A stretch of DNA of 64,000 nt from AC-32 sp963717475 (GCA_963717475.1 OY970337.1:496001-560000); one strand, 5' to 3'. Shown: positions 41,546 through 50,804, counted from the stretch's first letter. The notes: generated from the letters alone by a model not told the origin. A program made the numbers and translations.

Positions 41546-42419
41546 CGCGCAGCCAGGTCTCGAGCGACTCTTCGTACTCCGGCGAGACGTCCTCGCCGTG
41601 CGCGGGCTCGTGGCCGGTTCCGAGCACGATCACGATGTCGATCTCGTCGCCGCGTGCCTCGCGCCAGGCGGCGAGGCTCTCGTGGACCGGGATCCACTCG
41701 TCCTCGTCGCCGTAGACGAGGAGCGTCGGCACGCGGACGCGCCGGAAAACCGGGGCCGGGTCGAAGTCGAGCTCAGTCCGCACCGCGTCGCGAGCCTCGT
41801 CGCCCGGCACCTCCTCCGGGAACCAGGCCGTCTTCCACCACGGCTTCGTCCGACCCTCGGCCACGGCCGCCTCGAGCGGAGCGCGGTCGCCGCCGCGCAT
41901 CCAGTCGAGAGCGTGGTCCCAGAGGCGTTGTGCATCTGCGCCCGCCTCCTCGCCGAGCGCACGCGTCGTCTGGAAGCCCGCAGTCCAGCGCATCTGCTCG
42001 CCCGGCGTGACGCCGCACGAGGCGAGGACCACCAGGAAAGCCACGCGGTCCGACATCGTCGCCGCGAGCGGCGCGACCCAGCCGCCCTGGCTGATCCCCC
42101 AGAGCCCGATCCGCTCGGCGTCGAGGTCGGCCTCGCGGCCGGCATGGTCGATCACGGCGAGTGCGTCCTCGGCCTGCTGCTCGAAGCGGCCGCGGGAGGG
42201 CTCGCCCGTGGACGCGCCGTCGCCGCGCCGGTCGAAGGTGACGACCGCGATCCCGGCCGGCGGCAAGACGCGGTGCAGATGCTCGTAGAGGTACCAGTCG
42301 CGGACGCCACGCTCGGCGCCGTGGAGCGCGACGAGCGCCGGCGGGCGGTCTGCGTCAGGCCTGGAAAGCGTCGCCGCGAGGACAGCTCCCTCGACCGGAA
42401 TCGACAGATCGGTACGCAC
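41529..42419 (-). CDS. Alpha/beta hydrolase
   Basis: 296 residues. Nucleophile elbow GISQGG with the Ser, oxyanion region ALHGAERGVRDW, acid residue in YGDEDEWIPV and late His in GTGHEP. A helical cap lies between residues 150 and 205. Looks like a dienelactone hydrolase/acyl-peptide hydrolase type esterase; no signal peptide. GTG 42419. It is the only minus gene in this stretch and interrupts the DUF177-rpmF pairing. Confidence 0.82.
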   Translation of the reverse strand: MRTDLSIPVEGAVLAATLSRPDADRPPALVALHGAERGVRDWYLYEHLHRVLPPAGIAVVTFDRRGDGASTGEPSRGRFEQQAEDALAVIDHAGREADLDAERIGLWGISQGGWVAPLAATMSDRVAFLVVLASCGVTPGEQMRWTAGFQTTRALGEEAGADAQRLWDHALDWMRGGDRAPLEAAVAEGRTKPWWKTAWFPEEVPGDEARDAVRTELDFDPAPVFRRVRVPTLLVYGDEDEWIPVHESLAAWREARGDEIDIVIVLGTGHEPAHGEDVSPEYEESLETWLRATTGL

Positions 42420-42528
42420 TCGCCTACCATATGCCCCCGGCGCTTCGGCGCCGTCCTATGACGGACTAACCGGCGAAACCACGATTCCTGCGCCCTTCGG
42501 GGTGCCTGTCCCTTTCGTCAGGAGGTCC

Positions 42529-43869
42529 ATGTCTTCGATCACGCTTGTCGACGTCGCCGTCTCGCACGGCGTCCACGAGATCTTCAGCGGCGTCTCGCTG
42601 ACCGTCGCCGCCGGCTCGCGCGTCGGCCTCGTCGGCCCGAACGGAGTCGGCAAGACGACGCTGCTCAGGCTGCTCGCCGGGCTCGAGGAGCCCGAGCGCG
42701 GCCGCGTGCGCCTCAGCCCGCCCGATCTCTCCGTCGGCTACCTGCCGCAGGAACACGAGCGGGGGACGCTTTCCGGCGGCCAGGCGGCCAAGGCGCGGCT
42801 CGCTGCGCTCTTCCGCGAGGACCACGACCTCTACTGCCTCGACGAGCCGACCAACGACCTCGACTTCGCGGGGCTCGACTGGCTGGAGCGCCTCGTGCAC
42901 GGTGTACGCGGCAGCGTGGTCGTCGTCTCACACGACCGCGAGTTCCTCGATCGCACGGTCACGCGGATCGTCGAGCTCGAAGAAGGCCGCCAGCGCGTGC
43001 GCGAGTGGCCGGGCGGCTGGAGCGAGTACGAGGCCGCGCGTAATAGGGCTCGTGCGGCGCACTACCGACGCTTCGCGGATACGCAGGAGCGGCGGACTGA
43101 GCTCGAGGCGTTGATCCGCCAGCGGCAAGGCCAAGCTCGTGCGGGAGGCAAGCTCGGCAAGAAGACGGGCGGCGCCGATCGCCGTGCCACCCGGGCGCTG
43201 AGCACGAAGGTGCGGCAGGCGGAACGCTTGCTCGAGCGCGTAGACAGCGTCGAGAAGCCGTTCGAGCCGTGGGAGCTCAAGCTGGAGCTCGAGCCGGTGA
43301 GCCGCAGCGGCCACCTCGTCGCCCGCCTCGAAGGCGTCGTCGTCGAGCGGGAAAACTTTCGGCTCGGGCCCGTCGACCTCGAGCTCGCCCGCGGCGACCG
43401 CCTCGCCGTAACCGGGCCGAACGGAAGCGGCAAGTCCACACTGCTCGGCGCGCTTACGGGTGAGCTGGCTTTGTCCTCTGGGACGCGTGTCGTCGGCACG
43501 AGAGTCGTGTTCGGCGAGCTCGAGCAGACGCGCGGTCGCTTCACAGTTGACGAGCCGCTCGTCGAGGCGTTCGGCGGGCCGCAGGAACAAGCGCGAACCC
43601 TGCTCGCCAAGTTCGGCCTCGGCGCCGACGACGTTCTCAGGGCGGCCCGCACACTCTCGCCCGGCGAGCGCACGAGAGCGCAGCTCGCCCTGCTGGCCGC
43701 ACAGGGCGTCAACTGCCTCGTCCTCGACGAGCCCACGAACCACCTCGACCTGCCCGCGATCGAAGAGCTCGAGGCCGCGCTCGCCGGCTACACCGGCACC
43801 GTCGTCCTCGTAACGCACGACCGCCGCCTGCTCGAGCGCTTCGGGGCGACGCGCGAGGTCGCGCTCTGA
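42529..43869 (+). CDS. ABC-F family ATPase (ribosome-acting type)
   Basis: 446 residues with two ABC domains and no membrane segments. Domain 1: Walker A GPNGVGKTTLL, signature LSGGQAAKARL, Walker B DEPTNDLDF. Domain 2: GPNGSGKSTLL, LSPGERTRAQL, DEPTNHLDL. The linker between the domains is Arg/Lys-rich (LIRQRQGQARAGGKLGKK), the part that enters the ribosome in translation and antibiotic-protection ABC-F proteins. ATG 42529 has AGGAGG directly before it; a roughly 70-nt leader upstream contains a small GCGCCC-TTC-GGGGTGC stem that might be regulatory. Confidence 0.9.
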   Translation: MSSITLVDVAVSHGVHEIFSGVSLTVAAGSRVGLVGPNGVGKTTLLRLLAGLEEPERGRVRLSPPDLSVGYLPQEHERGTLSGGQAAKARLAALFREDHDLYCLDEPTNDLDFAGLDWLERLVHGVRGSVVVVSHDREFLDRTVTRIVELEEGRQRVREWPGGWSEYEAARNRARAAHYRRFADTQERRTELEALIRQRQGQARAGGKLGKKTGGADRRATRALSTKVRQAERLLERVDSVEKPFEPWELKLELEPVSRSGHLVARLEGVVVERENFRLGPVDLELARGDRLAVTGPNGSGKSTLLGALTGELALSSGTRVVGTRVVFGELEQTRGRFTVDEPLVEAFGGPQEQARTLLAKFGLGADDVLRAARTLSPGERTRAQLALLAAQGVNCLVLDEPTNHLDLPAIEELEAALAGYTGTVVLVTHDRRLLERFGATREVAL

Positions 43870-43891
43870 GCCCTGGCTATAATCCGCCGCC

Positions 43892-44074
43892 GTGACCGTC
43901 CCGAAGAAAAAGCAGTCCAAGTCTCGCCGTGACAAGCGCCGCGCCCAGCACAAGATCTCCGCGCCGCGCCTGAACCTCTGCCCGCAGTGCGGCCAGCCGA
44001 AGCAGCCGCACCGCATGTGCCCGACTTGCAAGACGTACGGCGGGCGCGAGATCGAGCCGCTCCGCACGCCGTAG
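43892..44074 (+). CDS. rpmF: 50S ribosomal protein bL32
   Basis: 60 residues: TVPKKKQSKSRRDKRRAQHK basic N terminus and a CPQC...CPTC zinc ribbon (C+ form). GTG 43892, followed 5 bp later by plsX, the classic rpmF-plsX fatty-acid gene cluster. Confidence 0.96.
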   Translation: MTVPKKKQSKSRRDKRRAQHKISAPRLNLCPQCGQPKQPHRMCPTCKTYGGREIEPLRTP

Positions 44075-44078
44075 CCGG

Positions 44079-45077
44079 ATGGTCACCGTCGCCGTCGACG
44101 CTCTGGGCGGCGATCGCGCGCCCGAAGAAGTCGTCGCCGGTGCCGCGGAGGCTGCCTCCGACTCGATCCGCCCGGTGCTCTACGGCCCTGCAGGCCTCGA
44201 CGCGCAGGGACTGGAGCTCGTCGAGACGACGGGCGAGATCGCAATGGACGAGAAGCCTGCAGAGGCCGTCAAGGCGAAGCCGGACAGCTCGCTCGTCGCC
44301 GCCTGCCGCGCGGTCGGCCAGAAGCAGGCCGACGCGGTCGTTTCCGCCGGGAACACGGGCGCGATGCTCGCCGCCTGCTTCCTCGAGCTGCGCCGCCTGC
44401 CGGGAGTCGCGCGCCCTGCGATCGCCGTCGTGATCCCGGCCAAGCACCGGCCGTCCGTCCTGATCGACGCGGGCGCGAATGCGGACAACCGTCCCGAGCA
44501 CCTGCTCCAGTTCGCGCACATGGGCTCGGTCTTCGCCGAGGAGGTGCTCGGCGTCGAAAAGCCGGAGGTGCGTCTGCTCTCGATCGGCGAGGAGGCCGAG
44601 AAGGGCAATCAGCTGACCCTCGAGGCGTACGAGCTGCTGGCCGGCGCCGACGGGCTCGACTTCCGCGGGAACACCGAGAGCCGCGACCTGCTGCTCGGCG
44701 CCGCCGACGTCGTCGTCTGCGACGGGTTCACCGGCAACGTCGTCCTCAAGCTGATGGAGGGCACGATCAAGACCGTCCTCGACGCCCTGCGTGAGCAGAT
44801 CACGTCGACCCGGCGCGGCAAGGCCGGCGGCCTGCTGATCCGCCCGGCCGCCCGCGGTCTCCGGCAGCGGCTCGACCCCGAGACGTACGGCGGCGCGTAC
44901 CTGCTGGGCCTTCGCGGGCTCGCGGTGATCGCCCACGGAAACTCCTCTCGCCGCGCGATCGCGAACGCGATCCGCCTGGCCGCACGCGGCGTCGAGCACG
45001 ACGTCGTCAACCGACTCGCTGAGCGGCTTCCGGAAAGAGTGTTAGCATCCGCGCGCTCTGACAGCCCCGGCAAGTGA
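44079..45077 (+). CDS. plsX: Phosphate acyltransferase PlsX
   Basis: Makes acyl-phosphate from acyl-ACP for phospholipid synthesis. 332 residues; VTVAVDALGGDRAPEEVV at the N terminus, VSAGNTGAMLAACFLELRRLPGVARPA, and GFTGNVVLKLMEGTIK are family hallmarks. Lies next to acpP, its substrate carrier, 6 bp downstream. Confidence 0.96.
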   Translation: MVTVAVDALGGDRAPEEVVAGAAEAASDSIRPVLYGPAGLDAQGLELVETTGEIAMDEKPAEAVKAKPDSSLVAACRAVGQKQADAVVSAGNTGAMLAACFLELRRLPGVARPAIAVVIPAKHRPSVLIDAGANADNRPEHLLQFAHMGSVFAEEVLGVEKPEVRLLSIGEEAEKGNQLTLEAYELLAGADGLDFRGNTESRDLLLGAADVVVCDGFTGNVVLKLMEGTIKTVLDALREQITSTRRGKAGGLLIRPAARGLRQRLDPETYGGAYLLGLRGLAVIAHGNSSRRAIANAIRLAARGVEHDVVNRLAERLPERVLASARSDSPGK

Positions 45078-45083
45078 GGTGAT

Positions 45084-45329
45084 ATGGCGGCAACGCGAGA
45101 GGAAGTGTTCGAGCGGGTCAAGGAAGTCCTGACGGAACAGCTCGGGGTGGACGAGAACGAAGTCACGGAAGAAGCGTCTTTCCAGGAGGACCTCGACGCC
45201 GACTCGCTCGATCTCGTGGAGCTGATCATGGAGCTCGAAGATCAGTTCGGGATCAAGATCTCGGACGAGGACGCCCAGAAGATCCAAACCGTCGGGCAAG
45301 CCGTCGACTACGTCACAACGCACCAGTAG
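45084..45329 (+). CDS. acpP: Acyl carrier protein
   Basis: 81-residue acidic carrier; the 4'-phosphopantetheine Ser is in DADSLDLVELIMELED. AGGTGAT upstream of ATG 45084 is a good ribosome binding site. The stop TAG at 45327-45329 adjoins rnc, where no start codon can be found. Confidence 0.97.
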   Translation: MAATREEVFERVKEVLTEQLGVDENEVTEEASFQEDLDADSLDLVELIMELEDQFGIKISDEDAQKIQTVGQAVDYVTTHQ

Positions 45330-46023
45330 CCGAGCTCCAACAGGCCGTCCCGCAGAGCTGACACGGCTCATCGGCGCGCTGCCCGAGGAGCGGCTCGAGA
45401 TCGTCTTCACGCACAGCTCCTGGGCGCCGGATCGCGCGTCCTCGTACGAGCGGCTCGAGTTCCTCGGCGACAGCGTGCTCGAGCTCGCGATCGCGCGAGC
45501 CCTCTACGACCGCTATCCGGAAGCCTCCGAGGGCCGGCTGGCGAAGATCCGCTCGCACGTCGTCTCGCGGGCGAGCTGCGCCGTCGTCGCGCGGGAGCTG
45601 GGGCTCGGCGAGATCCTGATGGAGCGCGGCTCGGGCCTCGTGCCCGACGACGAGCTCGTCAAGCTCTCACGCAACCGGAACGTGCTTGCGGCGCTGCTGG
45701 AGGCCTCGCTCGCGGGGATCTACCTCGAGCACGGGTTCGAGGCGGTCGAGGACGCGGTGGTCGCCGCCTTCGACGGCCGGATCACCTACGCGCTCACGAG
45801 CCACGTCGACCACAAGACGGAGCTCCAGGAAGAGCTGGCGCGGCAGGGGCGCCAGGTCTCGTACGCGGTGCTCGAGGTGCAGGGACCGCCGCACGACCGC
45901 ATCTTTCGCTGCGCGGCAGTGATCGACGGCGTCGAGACCGGCTTCGGCAGGGGCCGCTCGAAGAAGGCAGCCGAGCAGGACGCCGCGCGCGAGGCGCTGG
46001 ACCGGCTCGCGATGTCGGCTTAG
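45328..46023 (+). CDS. rnc: Ribonuclease III (no recognisable start codon in this sequence)
   Basis: Processes rRNA precursors and double-stranded RNA. The frame is open from the acpP stop: LTRLIGALPEERLEIVFTHSSWA and the signature YERLEFLGDSVLELAIA, then a C-terminal double-strand RNA-binding domain (DHKTELQEELARQGRQVSYAV, GRSKKAAEQDAAREAL). No ATG, GTG or TTG exists before GTG 45475, which would delete the first active-site region. A single lost G (GTGAGC to GTAGC at 45326-45330) would restore a GTG start overlapping the acpP stop. In the second acidic motif, Ala stands where the usual Asp is expected (VLAALLEASLAGIYL). Confidence 0.88.
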   Translation, partial: SRAPTGRPAELTRLIGALPEERLEIVFTHSSWAPDRASSYERLEFLGDSVLELAIARALYDRYPEASEGRLAKIRSHVVSRASCAVVARELGLGEILMERGSGLVPDDELVKLSRNRNVLAALLEASLAGIYLEHGFEAVEDAVVAAFDGRITYALTSHVDHKTELQEELARQGRQVSYAVLEVQGPPHDRIFRCAAVIDGVETGFGRGRSKKAAEQDAAREALDRLAMSA

Positions 46024-46067
46024 GAGGGCCTCCTGGCATCCGCTCGTCTCAGTAGCCTCCGGCTCGC

Positions 46068-48662
46068 GTGCACCTGCAGGCGATCCGCATCCGCGGCTTC
46101 AAGTCGTTCCCGGACCCGGTCGAGGTGCGCCTCGAGCCGGGCGTGGCCGTCGTGGTCGGGCCGAACGGATCCGGGAAGTCGAACGTCGCCGACGCGCTCC
46201 TCTGGGCATCGGGCTCGCTGAGCCCGCACGAGCTGCGCGCGGAGAAGCCGGACGACGTCCTCTTCGCCGGGTCTTCGGGCCGCCCGCCCGCCGATTTCTG
46301 CGAGGTCGAGCTCCTCTTCGACAACTCGGACGGCGCTCTCGCGGAGCTCGACTTCACCGAGGTCTCGGTCGCCAGGCGGCTGCACCGCGGCGGTGAGGGC
46401 CAATATCTCGTCAACCGCGCGCACGTGCGCCGTACCGACCTCGTCGAGCTGCTTGCGGACGCTGGGCTCGGCGGCAGCCACGGCTCGGTCATCAGCCAGG
46501 GCAAGGTCGAGGAGATTCTCGCGAGCAAGCCCGAGGAGCGGCGGGTGCTGCTCGAGGATGCGGCCGGGCTCGGGAAGTTCAAGCAGCGGCGGCACCGGGC
46601 CGAGCTGAAGCTCGCGCGCGTCCAGGTTCAGGTCGAGCGCGCGCGCGACCTCGAGTCCGAGGTCAAGACGCGGCTGCGACCGCTCGCGCTCCAGGCGAGC
46701 GCCGCCGAGCGGGCCGAGAAGCTGCGCGGCGAGATCGCGGGGCTGCGGGCGCGGCTCGCACAACTGGACCTCGCAGCAGTTGATGAACGAATCGCCGAGA
46801 TCGACGAGCGGCGTTCGGCGGCGGGGCTCGCGCGCCGGAGGATCGAGGAGCGGCTCGAGAGCCTGCTCGAGGAGCGCAACCGCGCGGAGGAGGAGCTCGC
46901 CGGAGCGGCTGGTCGCGGCGAGGGTGCCACCGCCGCGCTGTACCGCCTGCGGAGCGCGGCCGAGCGGCTCGAGCTGCGGCGCGAGGCCGCCGCGGAGCTC
47001 GCCGCGCGCCTGCGAGCGGAGCCGCTCTTCTCGCGCCCGGCCAGGAACCCACAGCGCGAGGCGCTACGCGAGAAGGCACGCCTTGCCCGCGAGCGGCTGG
47101 CCGCGCTCGAGCATTCGCTCGCCGAGCGCGAGGGCTTGCCGCCCGCGGCACGCGCGCTGGCGGAACAGGGCGAGCGGCTTGCGCTCTCTCTGCTCGAGGT
47201 CGAGGCCGGCTACGAGCGCGCCGTTGCGGCCGCGCTGGGCGGCCGCGCAGCTGCCGTCGTCGCTGGAGACGCGTCCGGAGCGCTGGAACTCGTCGAACGC
47301 GCTCGCGACGGCGGTCTCGGCGACCTTGCCGTGCTCGTGCCGCCGCGCGCGGAACCGGGCCGGAAGCCGTCGCCGCCGCTCCCCGGCGCGGAGCCGTTGT
47401 CGAGCCGTGTGCGCGCCCGCCCGGGCGGCGAGCGCGTCGCGAAGCTCCTCGAGGACGTCTGGCTGGCCGAGCCCGCCGATCTCGACCGAGCGGAGAGCGG
47501 CGTCCTGGTCACGCGCGAGGGGCACTGCTTCGACGCCGACCGCGGCGAGCTCTGGTTCGCGGGCGAGACGGCCGAGGCCGTGCTGCTCCAGCTCGACGCC
47601 CGTCGCCGCTCGCTGGCGCGCGAGGCCGAGGAGCTCGAGCGGCAGGCCGAGAGCGCCGAGCTCGCCGTCGACGTGCCACCGCCTTCGGCAGAGCCGCTCG
47701 CCGCTCTAGCCGACCGGCTGTCCGCGCTGCTCGAGGGCGCCGCTGCCGCCGCCGAGCGCTTCGAGGCGCCGCTGCGTGCGCGGGTCGACGCAGGCGCGAC
47801 GAAAGCGGGGCACCTCGCCGCCGAGCTGCGCAGGCTCGGAGGCGAGGAGGCCGAGGCCCGCCGCGAGGCTGCGGAGGCTGCAGAGCGCGCCTCCGCGATC
47901 GAGGTCGAGCACGCCCGGCTCGACGCGGAGGCCGATGAAGCTCGGCGTCGGCTCGAGGAGGCGGGGGCAGACCCCGCGGAGGGCGACGACCGCGACGAGC
48001 TCGCGGCGAAGATCGAGCGACTCGAGCGCCGCCGCGAGGCGCTCGGCCAAGTCAACCCCCTGGCGAAGGAGGAGCACGAGCGCGAGAAGGAGCGCCTGAC
48101 AGAGCTGACCACGCAGCGCGAGGACCTCGAGGCGAGCCTGAAGGAGCTCGAAGAGCTGCGAACCGAGCTCGCCGAGACCGTCGAGCGCCGCTTCGCCGAC
48201 ACCTTCGACGCAGTCAGCAAGCACTTCGAGGAGGTCGCGACGACGCTCTTCCCGGGCGGCCACGGCCGGCTCCGGCTGACCGAGCCCGACGACGAAGGCG
48301 GCGAGCCTGGCGTGGAGGTCGAGCTCCGCCCGGCCGGCAAGCGCGTCACGCGGCTCTCGCTGCTCTCGGGCGGCGAGAAGGCCCTCGGCGCGATCTCGTT
48401 CCTGTTCTCGCTCTTCCTCGCGCGCCCGTGCCCGTTCTACCTCCTCGACGAGGTCGAGGCCGCGCTCGACGACACGAACATCGGCCGCTTCGTCGAGCTC
48501 CTGCGCCGGTACTCCGACAGCGCGCAGTTCATCGTCGTCACGCACCAGAAGCGGACGATGGAGGCGGCCGACGTGCTCTACGGCGTGACGATGGGCGGCG
48601 ACGGCGTCTCGCAGATCGTCTCGCGGCGCCTCCCGCGCGAAGACGCCGAAGCCGCGGCGTAG
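46068..48662 (+). CDS. smc: Chromosome segregation protein SMC, compact form
   Basis: Bacterial condensin ATPase working with ScpA/ScpB (4.3-5.7 kb here). Head motifs are intact: RGFKSFPDP, Walker A GPNGSGKSN (31-39), GSVISQGKVEEIL, signature LSGGEKALGA (from 766) and Walker B YLLDEVEAALDD (about 791-802). The hinge lies near residues 350-480 (VEAGYERAVAAALGGRAAAVV). Total length is 864 residues against about 1150-1190 for typical SMC, so both coiled-coil arms are about half the usual length. The frame is continuous. GTG 46068. Confidence 0.94.
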   Translation: MHLQAIRIRGFKSFPDPVEVRLEPGVAVVVGPNGSGKSNVADALLWASGSLSPHELRAEKPDDVLFAGSSGRPPADFCEVELLFDNSDGALAELDFTEVSVARRLHRGGEGQYLVNRAHVRRTDLVELLADAGLGGSHGSVISQGKVEEILASKPEERRVLLEDAAGLGKFKQRRHRAELKLARVQVQVERARDLESEVKTRLRPLALQASAAERAEKLRGEIAGLRARLAQLDLAAVDERIAEIDERRSAAGLARRRIEERLESLLEERNRAEEELAGAAGRGEGATAALYRLRSAAERLELRREAAAELAARLRAEPLFSRPARNPQREALREKARLARERLAALEHSLAEREGLPPAARALAEQGERLALSLLEVEAGYERAVAAALGGRAAAVVAGDASGALELVERARDGGLGDLAVLVPPRAEPGRKPSPPLPGAEPLSSRVRARPGGERVAKLLEDVWLAEPADLDRAESGVLVTREGHCFDADRGELWFAGETAEAVLLQLDARRRSLAREAEELERQAESAELAVDVPPPSAEPLAALADRLSALLEGAAAAAERFEAPLRARVDAGATKAGHLAAELRRLGGEEAEARREAAEAAERASAIEVEHARLDAEADEARRRLEEAGADPAEGDDRDELAAKIERLERRREALGQVNPLAKEEHEREKERLTELTTQREDLEASLKELEELRTELAETVERRFADTFDAVSKHFEEVATTLFPGGHGRLRLTEPDDEGGEPGVEVELRPAGKRVTRLSLLSGGEKALGAISFLFSLFLARPCPFYLLDEVEAALDDTNIGRFVELLRRYSDSAQFIVVTHQKRTMEAADVLYGVTMGGDGVSQIVSRRLPREDAEAAA

Positions 48663-49834
48663 TGCTCTACTCGCCAGACGAGTTCGAGCCGCTGACGGAC
48701 GAGCCGTGGGACGACGAGCGTGTGCGCGCGGCGATCCGGGCGATCGTCGCGGACGCGGACGACGCCTTCGACCCCGCCGGGCTCTGGCCGGCGAACGAGT
48801 GGGACGCCTGGGGCTCGACCCCGCCGGTGAAGGACGTCTACTGCGGTGCGGGAGGCGTGATCTGGGCGCTCGACGCGCTCCGCCGGCGCGGGCACGCGGA
48901 GACGGGGATCGACCTCGCCGCGGCGATCGCGCGGACGATCGAGCTCTGGCGCGACGCGCCGGACCTCGCCGCCGCGGAGATCGAGCTGCCGTCGGCCCGC
49001 GAGTCCTCTCTCCTGTGCGGGGAGGCGGGTCTCCTGCTCGTCAACTGGCGTCTCACGCCTCGCGGAGACCTCGCCGACAGGCTCCTCCAGCGGGTGCGTG
49101 AGAACCGCGACAACGAGTTCGAGGAGCTGCTGTGGGGCTCGCCGGGAACGATGCTCATCGCGCAGGCGATGCACGGGTGGACCGGGGAGCAGCGCTGGGC
49201 GGATGCCTGGCGCGAGAGCGCCGAGGCGTTGATGGGCCGGCGGGACGAGGACGGCATCTGGACGCAGCAGCTCTACGGCAAGCCCGGGCGCCACCTTGGC
49301 CCGGCCCACGGCTTGGTCGGGATCGTGCACGCGCTGCTGCAGGTCGAGAGCGAGTGGAGCGAATCGCTCCCGCGCGAGACGGCGGAGGTCCTCGCCCGCG
49401 AGGCGATCGTCGAGGACGGGCTGACGACGTGGCCGGCGTCGGCGGGCGGGCCGCTCGCTCCTGCCAGCGGGATCCGCCTGCAGTGGTGTCACGGTGCGCC
49501 CGGCATGGTCGCCACCGCGGCGCCCTATCTCGACGAGGAGCTCCTGCTCGCCGGCGCCGAGCTGACGTGGCGCGCGGGCGCGCACCGCGAGGAGAAGGGC
49601 CCAGGCCTCTGCCACGGCACTTCCGGGAACGGATACGCGCTCTTGAAGACCTTCGAGCGCACCGGCGACGAGCAGTGGCTCGGGCGAGCCCGCCGCTTCG
49701 CCGTCCACGCGCTCGCGCAGGCAGAGGCGGCGCCCGGCCGGTACTCGCTGTTCACCGGCGGTCTCGGGGTCGCGCTCTTCGCAGCCGCCTGTCTCGACAC
49801 GGACGCCCGCTTTCCGATTCTCGACTGGCTCTAG
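48662..49834 (+). CDS. Lanthionine synthetase C-like protein
   Basis: 390 residues with the double-ring helical barrel pattern of LanC/LANCL: repeated GxxG segments (DVYCGAGGVIWAL, SLLCGEAGLLLVN, GLVGIVHALLQ) and the zinc ligands QWCHGAPGM (Cys about 276) and GLCHGTSGNGYALL (Cys-His about 317). LanC enzymes close thioether rings; eukaryotic LANCL proteins add glutathione to dehydroamino acids. No LanB, LanM or precursor peptide is nearby, so a stand-alone LANCL-like role is more plausible. GTG 48662 overlaps the smc stop, placing the gene in the smc-ftsY operon. Confidence 0.87.
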   Translation: MLYSPDEFEPLTDEPWDDERVRAAIRAIVADADDAFDPAGLWPANEWDAWGSTPPVKDVYCGAGGVIWALDALRRRGHAETGIDLAAAIARTIELWRDAPDLAAAEIELPSARESSLLCGEAGLLLVNWRLTPRGDLADRLLQRVRENRDNEFEELLWGSPGTMLIAQAMHGWTGEQRWADAWRESAEALMGRRDEDGIWTQQLYGKPGRHLGPAHGLVGIVHALLQVESEWSESLPRETAEVLAREAIVEDGLTTWPASAGGPLAPASGIRLQWCHGAPGMVATAAPYLDEELLLAGAELTWRAGAHREEKGPGLCHGTSGNGYALLKTFERTGDEQWLGRARRFAVHALAQAEAAPGRYSLFTGGLGVALFAAACLDTDARFPILDWL

Positions 49835-49843
49835 GCTCCCGGG

Positions 49844-50804
49844 ATGGCGCGGACTTGGGCGGAGCTACTGGGGGACGAAGACGCCGGCGGTCGGGGAGGC
49901 GAGGACGCGCCGGGCTTCTTCGGCCGCCTGCGCGACTCGCTCGGCAAGAGCCGACGCGCGCTGACCGAGCAGCTCGCGCTCGGAAGCTTCGACCCGGCCG
50001 ACGAGGCCGCCTGGGAGCGACTCGAGGAGGCGCTGATCGCGGCGGACATCGGCGTGCCGGCGACGGCTGAGCTCGTGCGCCGGCTGGAGGCGCGTGGCGG
50101 CGCCGGCGACCTCGGCGTCGTGCTGCAGGAGGAGATCGCCGCGATGCTCGGCGACCCGGGGCGCTTCGAGCTGGACGGGAGCCCGAGCCTGATCCTCGTC
50201 GTCGGCGTCAACGGCACGGGCAAGACGACGACGATCGGCAAGCTCGCGGCTCGGCTCTCCGAGCACGGCCACTCGGTGCTCGTCGCGGCGGCCGACACGT
50301 TCCGCGCGGCGGCGGAGGAGCAGCTCGAGATCTGGGCCGGGCGGGCAGGCGCGGACTTCGTCGGCTCGGAGCGCGGGGGAGACCCGGCCGCGGTCGCCTA
50401 CGACGCGATCGAGGCGGCGCAGGCGCGCGGCCGCGACGTGGTCGTCGTCGACACCGCGGGCCGGCTGCACACGCAGGCGAACCTGATGGACGAGCTTGCC
50501 AAGGTGCGACGCGTCATCGGGCAGCGGCTGGAAGGCGCGCCGCACGAGACGTTGCTCGTGGTCGACGCGACCACCGGCCAGAACGGTCTCCAGCAGGCGC
50601 GCCTCTTCGGCCAGGCCGTTGATGTGACCGGGGTGGCGCTGACGAAGCTCGACGGCTCGGCGAAGGGCGGCATCGCCGTGGCGATCGCGCATGAGCTCGG
50701 CCTGCCGGTCAAGCTGATCGGCATCGGCGAGAGCCTCGACGACCTCCGGCCCGTTCGATCCGGACGACTTCGCCCGAGCGCTCGTCGGTGACTCATCCGC
50801 TTGA
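49844..50804 (+). CDS. ftsY: Signal recognition particle receptor FtsY (frameshifted near the end)
   Basis: GTPase that docks SRP-ribosome complexes at the membrane. N domain, then G domain with GVNGTGKTTTIGKLA, AADTFRAAAEEQL, DTAGRLHTQANLM and TKLDGSAKGG. After GIGESLDDLRP an extra C in CGGCCCGTTC (50750-50752) shifts the frame; without it the normal ending FDPDDFARALVGD follows to TGA 50802-50804. The acidic A domain is short (about 30 residues). Partner Ffh is at 55142. ATG 49844. Confidence 0.93.

Noticed and set aside
48662..49834. Lanthipeptide biosynthetic cluster around the LanC-like gene
   Set aside because: No dehydratase, precursor peptide or dedicated transporter lies on either side; neighbours are smc and ftsY.
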